Shown here: one piece after another, positions 9,101 to 17,039 of the stretch
How the letters are laid out: each line of letters begins with the position of its first letter
Position numbering within the stretch: the stretch's first letter is position 1
From: Pseudoneurospora amorphoporcata
Lineage: Eukaryota > Ascomycota > Sordariomycetes > Sordariales > Sordariaceae
NCBI GenBank assembly: GCA_033297205.1
Contig: MU859436.1
Coordinates: 1 to 17,266 of the forward strand
DNA: 17,266 nt
Reading direction: 5' to 3'
Notes under the pieces: model-generated
What the model was told of the DNA's origin: nothing
Databases searched by the model: none
The model's input: only the letters and a program-made list of their open reading frames with translations
Made by a program: the position numbers and the translations under genes

Positions 9101-9690
9101 CGAGCCAGCGGCCGGACCAAAGTCTCAGCCTCCGGCGTCGCGACGACCGTGGAAGTAGGCGAAGCCTTGGGAACAGGCGTCCACAAAAAGTTTGCGGCGA
9201 CAATAGCCTACTGCGGCGCCGGAGCCCACAGGGACACAGTCTCGACAGCCTTCTTGGACAACCAGTTTGGCACAGCATCCAGCTGAGCGGACAGAACCGA
9301 ATCATCATCATTATCAGAAACGTCAGAGTCAGGAGGCGTAGGGGTCCCGAGCTGGACATTAGGCATTGGCCTAGCCAAGAAGTTGCCGCTGGGATGACCG
9401 AGTCTTTCGGCTGCTATCTCCATGTAGTCGATATGTGCCTCGGTCAGACGCTCCTGCCAAATGCTCATGTATGACTTGACAGCATCTCGAGAGAGTCTGT
9501 TGGGATTGTAGCTGCCACTGTTGCGCAGCATGGTCTGGCGAGAAGCTCTGCGCTCAGCGGCCATAGCGCCAACAGCCAAGCCGTGTCCAATGACCATGCT
9601 ACCAACAGTATAATCACATTGCGAGTTCCTGTTCGCCGGAGAGTTGGTCTGCATGCTGCACAACGAATCACGGCCCATGTTATGCTTCAT
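6166..9690 (-). pseudogene. RIP-inactivated conserved fungal protein with LW-Pro motifs, 1,174 codons
   Basis: One uninterrupted phase runs from ATG at 9690 (MKHNMGRD) to TGA at 6168-6166. It contains 17 internal stops, at codons 161, 241, 281, 348, 362, 366, 381, 389, 640, 731, 779, 788, 939, 941, 947, 954 and 1014. Twelve are TAG, five TAA and none TGA. The N-terminal third carries repeated LW(T/S/A)-Pro-rich motifs (SLWAPAP, LWTPVPK, LWTPPPP, SLWTGPP, LLWSPPP, SLWTPEE). A block around codons 400-430 includes LPDILENPKPLPNKR and FQFPWGEKSD, which I recall as conserved in Pezizomycotina proteins of unknown function. An acidic segment and a C-terminal charged coiled-coil-like region (about codons 905-960) follow. 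No function can be assigned. Five TAGs follow Leu where the repeats predict Trp, and the others sit where Gln is plausible, which is the outcome of CpA to TpA change on both strands. Confidence 0.85.
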
Positions 9691-9711
9691 TTCCTGCCAA
9701 TGATTGTTCTA

Positions 9712-10351
9712 AGGTCGGCCGCGTTATCCGATTAAATACGGCCTTAATTTTTACTAAAGTAGTTATATTCAAAGTACTTTTAGAAGAGTACTATATTACA
9801 CAAGTTAAGTAGATTATCCGTATGTTAGTTTAAGATTATAGCCTAGACTTTATTATAGGATTAGCCTATAATATACTTACCCTATACTAACCTTTAATAT
9901 ACTATACTTATTATTATAGTACGGTTACGTATAGGGTTATATGCGCGTACGGATTAGCCTTCTAGGGCTCTCGCCTATATAATTAGTTTTTTATATATAC
10001 CCTTCCTTTCTTCTCCTTTATATAACAACGTATATTTTACTTTACCCCCAATGGTACCTTACTTCGTAATAGTTTATCATACTTTACTATCGCGCTGCGC
10101 GCGCTTAAGGGAGATAAATTTAAAGCTATTCCGCTATTTAAAAGCGATACGATCCATTGCAATTAAACGTGATTAAATTGCATTCGCGATTAAAGACCCG
10201 ACCCCTTACGAACGGGGCAAGTAAAGACTCGGTTGTAAATATTAAGACTCGAGCTAAGTAATAGGCATTAGATTTATTTCTTTCTCCCTCTCCTACCCAC
10301 TATTAAGATAGTATATTCTAGTAATAACCGTATTTATCTATTGGAGTATTC
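9712..10351. other. Probable 5' LTR and leader of the outer Gypsy element
   Basis: Non-coding, strongly TA-rich sequence between the composition boundary and the gag frame. A 3' LTR for comparison is missing from the window, so LTR ends and primer binding site are not determined. Confidence 0.35.
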
Positions 10352-10354
10352 TAA

Positions 10355-11620
10355 GCCTCCGACCCTGAAAATTAAGCGATTTACGATACCTTAGCTGAGC
10401 TACTTACAAATCTCGCCGACTCGTATTATGAGATCGATCGTTTGAATATTCGAAATACGGAACTCTAATAAGGGATTAACGAACTCAAGTAATCCTTCAA
10501 CGATTTTAAAATTAATACGTTCAAGTCCTTTTAAAAATAAAAGGATAAATACGCCGAGGCTATTAATAAGGTCCGCGTTTAATTTAAATAAGTTTAAGAA
10601 ACTAAAGTATCTATTATATCGGCTGCGGGCGTTAATAGTAGTAGCTATAGGTTGGTGTAGTTACGTACGTATGTTGTTCTATTCGATAGTAAAAGCGTTA
10701 ATTAGTTGAAAAAGGTTAAGAAGTATTGCTCTTAGCGTATGAAGATTAAATTTTACTAAATTAATGAGCCGACTTACTTCGCTTCTAAGCTTAAGTGCTT
10801 CTCGTATATCGTTGAATGTTTTAAAGGCCTCCCGTTTGTAGTTATCGAGTCTTAACTCGCTAATATTTTCGAGTACTCAATTAATAATATTAAGTAGAAA
10901 TAGAAGACCGCTATAAATCTTTTTAAGAAATTCGACACTAAGTATAACAATTCTAATCTTACTATTATTACTCGTTATAAGCTCGACGACCTTAAAATAA
11001 CTAAAAATATACGCTAGACCGTCTTTAAAATTTATTTTACTATTTTCGTTAACTGTTACGATATAGACGACGCTATAAAAGTATATTACCTTCGTAATAA
11101 GGTTAATAAAATCGTCCGTAATATTATCGCTCACTAGTATCCGCTTTCGGCCGATAATAATTACGTAAAATAGCTCTAAATGACCTACTCCCTAGCTTAA
11201 GCCTACGAGGATAACGTTTACTACGAGAAGTTCGCTAACCCATTTTATAAACCGTCCGCCGCGAGTAATAATAATAATACCGCCTCTAAGTAGCCTGTTA
11301 ATTAGGGCGGCAACGTAATAGATCTTAACTTTATATCCGCTTTTAATATTACTATACGCGGCATAATCTCTTAAGAACTCTTCGAGCATCGTATAAAGAC
11401 TGGCGCTTACACCCGTTATAGTCGTAAGAACTATTTTTCAGCCGCTTGCCGTAGCCGTATTAACTTTAATAAAGATTTTCCCGCTTCTACTTGTGGCAGC
11501 AGTCGCGGCGGCCGCGGCAGAGGTAGTGGTAGAGGCGGCAGTAGAGGCGGCAATAACAACTCCGCTCCCTAGTACAGTCAGTACGGTTACGGCCAGTAGT
11601 AGTAGCATTTAATACTATGA
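10355..11620 (+). pseudogene. Outer Gypsy element gag (RIP-mutated)
   Basis: A single frame runs from about 10355 to TGA at 11618. It is interrupted by many TAA and TAG codons but no earlier TGA and no frameshift. Gag packages the element's RNA. Near the C-terminus, codons at 11408, 11417, 11432 and 11447 have the exact spacing of a C-x2-C-x4-H-x4-C zinc knuckle, but the first three now read Tyr, Tyr, Tyr (TAC, TAT, TAT); only the last Cys (TGC) remains. All three are single transitions of the RIP type. An Arg-Gly-rich stretch (11505-11560) and a Gln-rich tail with TAG triplets follow. No ATG start remains. Confidence 0.7.
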
Positions 11621-11905
11621 ATGTATAGGCGGCTAATAATAATAATACCGCGGCGCTATAGTATTAATAGGCTCCGGTCCTTGCGTACGTTCCCAGCTTC
11701 GTTGGCCCCGTCTAAGGAACGAGAACAGCTACATTAACTAATAGGAAAATGTATAGCCTCTAAATTAAATTGCGATTAGAAGTAACTATCTATAGGATAA
11801 AGAGAGGAGGGACGTGTTATTATATAGTTAAATATAGTTGAGATTTATAGATCTTCCGTAGATAGTTATTATAAATACCCTAATTTATTAAACCTCTTTA
11901 TTCAA
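11621..11905 (+). other. Gag-protease junction of the outer element
   Basis: In the same frame as gag and protease, with TAA and TAG stops; it leads into the protease. No motif identified. Confidence 0.4.
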
Positions 11906-12184
11906 TTGTCCGACGGATCGCGTATAGTATATTACTTAGGCCTAGTTGATAGCGGCTATACCGCTTTAGGCTTTATTAATAAACGTTTCGTTTATTATTA
12001 TCGCTTCCCCTTTTACAAATTTACAATCCTTAAAATCCTATATCTCGCGGACAGAAGTCCCGCTAAAGGTAATATTACTTATTTTACTAAACTTATAATA
12101 GAGATTAGCTATTACTTTAAAATTATCGACCTGCTTATTTATAATTTAATTAAAGACAATCCCATTATTTTAAGCTACCTATAG
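11906..12184 (+). pseudogene. Outer Gypsy retropepsin-type protease region
   Basis: An open stretch of 92 codons in the same frame as gag. It contains LVDSG at 11942-11956, matching the DSG/DTG catalytic motif of retroelement aspartic proteases, which cleave Gag-Pol. This is followed by GFINKRF and YLADRSPAKGN, typical of the fungal Ty3/Gypsy protease region. Several Tyr and Ile residues look like RIP products of His, Cys, Thr or Ala codons. It is truncated by TAG after LSYL. Confidence 0.65.
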
Positions 12185-12955
12185 TTAGTTTATTATTCGC
12201 TAAGTATCTTATAGCCTTACGACTCGCTCTAGTTTACTGCGGCTTTCGAAAAACGCGGCTATCTCCTAGCGAGAATCCTTAGTAACAAATAGGAAGCCCT
12301 AATCGCTAGTCCGGCTGCTTAACCCAACGCGGTAAGCCTATCGTTTAAAAAGGCTACTTACGAGGAGGTCTTAAACGAGGGTAAACCCGACGCTAAATTA
12401 TAAGCGGATATTCTACGCTGTATTTCTATTGCTACGATTATAAAGCAAGTAACCTATTAACGGTTTAATCGTTTTCGAAACCGAATCGCTTACTGTTTAA
12501 AGACTACCGCGATTAGTAAGATACAAGTAGGCTTTAACTAAGTGTAACGAACGGCAGTCTAATTTGCTTAAGTAGGATAGTTAAAGGTAATAACTATTAG
12601 TATTATTCGGTGAAGCTAAAAGGTTTACAATAAGTATGCGTGCGTAATATTAGTTTTGGTAATAAGAATTAATTAACTATTGTCGAACTATTTAACAATC
12701 TAAGTTCTCTAGTCGTCCCTTTATATCTCCTCGCCCTATTGTGAGATATTTGCCTCCTAATGTTTACGCGGTCGTGAACCCCTATAGAATGTATAATAGC
12801 TTACTCTAGTATTGGCTTATTATAAGCCCTACTTACTATAAACCCTAGTTACTATAAGCCTATATATTAGTAAGTACTTATATACGCCCTTTTAGTCCAT
12901 GCTTAACTTCCCGGGTATTATACTAGTTATTATTAATAAGTGGTCGGGTCCCGAC
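12185..12955 (+). other. Protease to RT linker region, decayed
   Basis: The protease frame can be followed with TAA and TAG stops to about 12570 (includes FKKATYEEV and FNRFRNRIAY). After that, coding character is lost. Short direct repeats of the type TTACTATAA occur around 12825-12865. Confidence 0.4.
12951..12955. repeat. 5-bp target site duplication CCGAC, left
   Basis: Immediately before the left LTR at 12956; the same five bases follow the right LTR at 15666-15670. Confidence 0.8.
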
Positions 12956-13229
12956 TATAAGGGTTCTACGAGGTTAACATATAGGTAGGCCTTAATAAAA
13001 GTTGTAATATTCGATAAGGAGGCAAAAATCTAAGCTAGAGTTTAATATTTAAATTAGGTATAATTAAATATACGAAAGAGGTACGAGAAAGAAGGTGCTA
13101 GAAATGCTAAAACTAAGCCGAGGCGAGCCGAACGAGCCGAGGTATACTGGGTGGTCTAAAGGACCCTCGGTAGGTATAAGCTTAGTATATAGAAGTTAAA
13201 TATTACCTCTAGGTATTAGACCTATAATA
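12956..13229 (-). repeat. LTR of the nested element (3' LTR by orientation)
   Basis: 274 bp, aligned over its full length with 15392-15665. Differences are mainly C/T and G/A transitions. The shared core includes GAGCCGAACGAGCCGAGG. Confidence 0.85.
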
Positions 13230-13232
13230 TTA

Positions 13233-13248
13233 CCCCCTTCCTACTCCC
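13233..13248 (-). other. Polypurine tract of the nested element
   Basis: Read on the minus strand it is a GGGAGTAGGAAGGGGG-type run three bases before the LTR, the expected site for priming plus-strand DNA synthesis. It supports the minus orientation. Confidence 0.6.
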
Positions 13249-13548
13249 TAACGTAAAGATCTAAGGAATAATAGCTAACTATAAGAAATAAGTGCTTTAA
13301 TACCTTTAAGGCTATTTTTAATATTTATCCGTACTTCCCGAGCACTCCTAACACTATTGCCCGAGTTTCTATAATAAACGACGATTAAGTAAACGAACCG
13401 ACAAGAATAGTAACTAAGCAAATCTTCTTAGGTATTTCGTTCGCGTCAATACCTATCTTGTACGCGTGCGCCCGAGCTATACGGTTAACTCGGATTCTAA
13501 CCGGGACTACTCCTATATTAGCGGCTAAATATCGTAGCTTTAACCCCA

Positions 13549-13794
13549 GCTCCGAGGGACTCGAACCCCCGGCCGAACTTACCTATCTATTTATAAAGAT
13601 TACTTATTCTATATTAATAGCGGGATTCGAACCCTTATTAGCGAGCTTTAGTACGTGTTAGCGGGATTTGCTTATAGCCAATGTGTATATAGAAGTACGC
13701 CCTAACTACTTCGGGAGACTTTAACCCCCGTTCGAGAGATTCGAACCCTAGGAAATAGTTACTATCCCTTTTCGATAGCGGTATTACTAGGCTA
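13549..13794 (-). other. Three tRNA T-arm (B-box)-like motifs
   Basis: On the minus strand GGTTCGAATCT (13747-13737), GGTTCGAATCC (13633-13623) and GGTTCGAGTCC (13567-13557) match the Pol III B-box/T-arm consensus. An A-box-like TAGCCTAGTAAT sits 47 bases upstream of the first, and a weaker TGGC-containing one about the same distance before the second. No acceptor stem closes and no complete cloverleaf folds, so these are not called tRNA genes. They may be captured, decayed tRNA-like sequence in the 3' region of the nested element. Confidence 0.35.
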
Positions 13795-13801
13795 TATTAA
13801 T
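13794..13801. repeat. 8-bp target site duplication ATATTAAT, left
   Basis: Identical to 14583-14590, directly abutting the inverted repeats of the hAT-like element. Confidence 0.9.
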
Positions 13802-13878
13802 GAGAAACTCTATCGGGACTGCTATAAATCTCTATCCGGACTGTACTCCACTTTTTTTTCCACACATAACCTGAACCC
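13802..13878 (+). repeat. Left terminal inverted repeat
   Basis: Contains an internal direct repeat CTCTATC(G/C)GGACTG at 13808-13821 and 13830-13843. Confidence 0.85.
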
Positions 13879-14505
13879 TAGCGACCTGCCATAGTCCTGC
13901 ACCAGTCTAGCTCGTACCGCGCCCGCTAAGCTCCTAGATTTCAGCCCATTACACGTTTAGACCCTGCAGTCGTACTGCACTGGCCACCCTGGTCTCGGCG
14001 CCCAGACTGGCGTGACTGGGGGCCCAGACTGGGCAGTCTAACTTAGCCGTTTTCTTCTTGCCCTATCGCATTACTTTCTTACTAAGCCACCATCGCACAC
14101 ATCACCACATCGCAGTTAATCAATCTACCTCAACATCAGCACATCGCATCACCAAGCAAATAAGGCACTGGCATCTAAACTACAGTACGAAATGATGCAT
14201 CAACTTTTAGTACGTTTCCCTAGCTAATCGTGATGCAGATGATGGATGCGGCGACCCAGCAGCCGACGGCTAGTTGCGACCGTGGCGCGCCCTCAATTGA
14301 ATGCGACGTGTAAAAGTGCGACCGTACTACTAAGTGCCCTATAAGACTGCTATAGAAATGCCCTGTAAAAACTGGGCATGGGTGGTGCATGCGCTGCAGT
14401 TTGGAGTCTAGGCTTGGTAGGCATGGCAAAACTTTGAAAGATGTAATGCTTAGATTCTAGGCGAAATTTTCGAAAGAATATATTGGACTTACTGAACCTG
14501 GACGG

Positions 14506-14582
14506 GAGTTCGGGTTATGTGTGGGAGAAAGAGTGGAGTACAGTCCGGATAGAGATTTATAGCAGTCCGGATAGAGTTTCTC
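14506..14582 (-). repeat. Right terminal inverted repeat
   Basis: Reverse complement of 13802-13878 apart from a few changes, mostly in the T-tract (TTTTTTTT against TCTTTCTC). Confidence 0.85.
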
Positions 14583-14590
14583 ATATTAAT
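14583..14590. repeat. 8-bp target site duplication ATATTAAT, right
   Basis: Partner of 13794-13801. Confidence 0.9.
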
Positions 14591-14593
14591 ACC

Positions 14594-15385
14594 TTAGTCT
14601 TCTTTATCGTCGTAAATTTCGTCGTCCTCCTCCGGGCTCCCAACCGGCTTTTCAATACGGATATACCGGATCTGCACCTTCTTTTTCTTATTAAGACATT
14701 CCCGGGCCTAATGGTTTGGAGAGCCGCAAGTAGTACACTTACCCTACTTTTTTTACGCGTTTCGTTGTGTTTTAATCGGACCGCTAAAGCTCCTTGACGT
14801 TCGAGTAACGTTAATATACATCAGTTTTCCAACTCCTCTATTATCGTAGGCGGCGTTATAATTCGGGGCGAGCTACCTCCTTAGCGGATGTCCGTATCCT
14901 CCTCTTCGTTAGGGACACTAGCTCCTAAAGCTACTAGTGTGTAGCTTATTAAGTATAAAAGAATCCGTGGCTAAATATCGGAGTTTTCGAAAATTATAGG
15001 GTAATAGCAGCGGTCGCTAGCGGTTATCAAGGCGCGGACCGTGGCGCTAAAGCGGAACGGTAAAATAATAGAGCGAAAAGCGGGGTCTCTAAATTACTAG
15101 AGACGGGCTCTTTTATAACTAAGGACGGTAGGTCGAAACGAGCGGATAGGAAGTTTCGATAACGGAGATTTTGAGAGTTGATTTTAACGTCGGCGTTATT
15201 AAAGATAATAAACCGGCCGGGTTAAAAAGCGAGCAAGCGGCGGGCAATTTTAAAAGCGGAGGATGCGAGCTTTTCGAAATAGCGGTAGTAATAGCATCCG
15301 GGGTTCTTAAGCGCTACGGGTAGGGCTAGGGAACGAACTCTACAAAGGAAGCTTAAGAAGGCTAGAAGTTTAAAAAGAGGGTCGA
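14594..15385 (-). pseudogene. Gag-like protein of the nested LTR element, about 260 codons
   Basis: On the minus strand one phase can be followed from just inside the 15392-15665 LTR to TAA at 14596-14594. It is broken only by TAA and TAG codons, with no frameshift or TGA seen. Near its C-terminus a zinc knuckle C-x2-C-x4-H-x4-C lies at 14737-14696 with all four ligands intact (CTTCGSPNH, one TAG, then AREC). A basic KKKK stretch and an acidic C-terminal tail (EEDDEIYDD) follow. The upstream region is basic and rich in Arg, Pro and Leu. RNA-binding Gag function is inferred from the knuckle and position. No ATG is preserved at the start. The stop lies three bases from the hAT-like target duplication. 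Confidence 0.65.
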
Positions 15386-15391
15386 ATATAA

Positions 15392-15665
15392 TATAAGGGT
15401 TCTACGAGGTTAACACATAGGTAAGCTTTGATAAAAGCTATAATATTCGACAAAGAAGAAAAGATCTAAGATAGAGTCTAGTGCTCAAACTAGGTATAAC
15501 TAAATATACGAAAGGGGTACGGGAAAGAAGGTGCTAGAAATGCTAAAATTAGGCCGAGGCGAGCCGAACGAGCCGAGGCATGCCGGGTAGTCTAAAGGAC
15601 CCCCGGTAGGTACAAGCTTAGTATATAGAAGCTAAGTATTACCTTTGGGCGTTAGACTTATGATA
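15392..15665 (-). repeat. LTR of the nested element (5' LTR by orientation)
   Basis: 274-bp partner of 12956-13229, beginning TATAAGGGTTC on the plus strand and ending TTATGATA. Confidence 0.85.
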
Positions 15666-15670
15666 CCGAC
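15666..15670. repeat. 5-bp target site duplication CCGAC, right
   Basis: Partner of 12951-12955. Confidence 0.8.
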
Positions 15671-15719
15671 GGCTTAGGCGATCTTAGTATTACTTAAGTT
15701 CGTAATATTAAGTTATTAT

Positions 15720-17039
15720 ACTCTATATCATTTTATATAAGGAGCTATCCGCTTCCGCCTTCAATTGGCTAGTACAAAAGTATAACCTCTAAGTTAATTG
15801 TACTATATAAGCTAATATAGACGAAGATATTAAATGTATAATAGAAGAAGATTGGTTTATAGAAGAGTATAGTATCTTAGACTCGTACGCCCTTAGCGAC
15901 AAGCTTACGCTAGAGATAATTAAAGAAGTCCTAATAGGAAGAAGACAGAGGTATAAAAAATTCTTCGGCAGTAAGTTCTACTACTAGATCGACGGTCTAA
16001 CTAGCAAGGGTAATATAACTACGTTAAAAGTAGTTAAGGTTACTAACTCTATTAAAATTAATGGTACGGACGATAACTTCCCCTAATACGAGGAGGTCAT
16101 CAATTAATACTTTGCTACTAATAGTATTGCCCTACGTAAGATTACTTCTAAAAATCTTATAAAATTCTACAAAAAAGCTAACAAACCTCTTAAGACTAAC
16201 GCTTAAATTAAAGCTAGGCTTCTTCGCTAATAGTAGTATTATACAAGTATTTTCCAATAAGAGAGAGCTGAAACCCTTCCCCCTTCTCGTTTTTACAATT
16301 TGAAAATCGAGCTCCGACTAGGAGCTACACCCCTAGCCGCTCGCGGGCGCCCTTTCAACCCCAACGAGCTTAGCGTTATTAAGAAGTAGATTAACGATAA
16401 CTTCAAGAAGAAGTTTATTTAGCCGTCACAATTAGAAGCCTCCGCTCTAATCCTTCTAACTAAGAAATTAGGTAGAGGAATCCGCGTTTGTATAAACTAC
16501 TATGGGATTAATAACGTTACTCTTAAGTTACAATATTTACTACTATTAATTAAAGAGACCTTTAACGCAATCTATTACATTAAGATTTTCACTAAGCTCG
16601 ACGTTATCGCCACCTTCAACCGTATCCGCGTTAAGGAAGGGTACGAGTGGCTTATAGCCTTTATAATACAGTTTAGCCTATTTAAATCATTAGTAGTACT
16701 ATTTAGCTTGTAAAGCGTACCCGAAGCATTCTAGAATTATATTAACGATATCCTTTACAACGTCTTCAACGTCTACGTAACTATTTATTTTAATAACGTA
16801 CTTATTTACTCTAATGACGTTAAAGATTACGAGCGGTACGTTAACGATGTCTTCGACCACTTAGTTAAAGTAGGCTTTAACGTTAATATCGACAAGTGTA
16901 AATTCTATACGACGCGTACGAAATACCTAAGCCTTATTATTACACTGGAGGGCATTAAAATAGATTTAAATAAGGTTAAAGCCGTTATTAATTAAGCAAT
17001 CCCCTAATCTAAGAAGTTCCTATAGTCCTTCTTAGGTAT
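15720..17039 (+). pseudogene. Outer Gypsy reverse transcriptase region (pol), RIP-mutated and truncated
   Basis: The frame containing 16594 can be read with only TAA and TAG interruptions from about 15720. A pre-RT segment (ERAETLPPSR, near 16265) leads into the RT domain. Motif A reads KLDVIATFNRI (16594 onward) with its Asp intact. The catalytic Y-x-D-D box at 16786-16797 reads YFNN, both Asp codons changed to Asn by G to A. FDHLVKVGFN and KYLSLIIT follow, as in Ty3/Gypsy RTs. Homology ends abruptly after KKFL-stop-SFLGI at about 17039. The protease frame upstream is in a different phase even after removing the nested insertion (2,715 bp, a multiple of 3), so an indel or non-coding segment lies between. 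Confidence 0.8.

Larger units (their letters stand above)
13802..14582. mobile_element. Non-autonomous hAT-like DNA transposon, 781 bp
   Basis: It starts GAGAAACTCTATC and ends with the inverse, with terminal inverted repeats of about 77 bp (13802-13878 and 14506-14582) differing at roughly six positions. The flanking 8-bp duplication ATATTAAT is typical of hAT-superfamily insertion. There is no transposase frame; the interior is ordinary-GC sequence with a CA-rich leader-like stretch (about 14080-14160) and a GC-rich block of CCCAGACTGG-type repeats (14005-14035). Unlike all sequence around it, it keeps abundant CA and TG, so it arrived after RIP or escaped it. Superfamily assignment rests on duplication length only. 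Confidence 0.85.
12956..15665 (-). mobile_element. Gag-only LTR retrotransposon, nested, RIP-mutated
   Basis: It is bounded by two 274-bp direct repeats and a CCGAC duplication. The ends read TA...TA, as expected from TG...CA after RIP. Orientation is minus: a gag-like frame with a zinc knuckle reads on the minus strand, and a purine tract lies next to the 12956-13229 LTR on that strand. No protease, RT or integrase is found. Removing the hAT-like insertion and its duplicated 8 bp leaves about 1.92 kb. Such compact non-autonomous elements depend on another element's enzymes for mobility. Confidence 0.8.
9712..17039 (+). mobile_element. RIP-degraded Ty3/Gypsy retrotransposon with nested insertions, 3'-truncated
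   Basis: From about 9712 the sequence becomes TA-rich with few CA or TG dinucleotides. For example, 10861-10920 has one CA, no TG and about ten TA, while CG remains common. Gag, protease and reverse transcriptase remnants follow in order on the plus strand. RNase H, integrase and a right LTR are absent because homology stops at about 17039. The left edge is set by the composition change just upstream of the LW-motif pseudogene start. A left LTR probably lies within 9712-10340, but its ends cannot be fixed without a partner. Confidence 0.8.

Noticed and set aside
6166..9690. Alternative genetic code with TAA/TAG read as Gln and TGA as the only stop
   Set aside because: The pattern fits superficially, but several TAGs fall where Trp is expected in LW repeats, many Gln codons remain CAA/CAG, and the neighbouring transposons show the same CpA to TpA mutation.
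10877..11389. Minus-strand open stretches in the Gypsy gag region
   Set aside because: TA-rich antisense of the gag remnant, Ile/Asn/Tyr-rich with no motifs; the plus-strand zinc-knuckle frame explains the region.
13458..13661. Small plus-strand frame with GLEPPAEL and AGFEPLLAS
   Set aside because: These peptides arise from the antisense of tRNA T-arm-like sequence and are a frequent spurious annotation.
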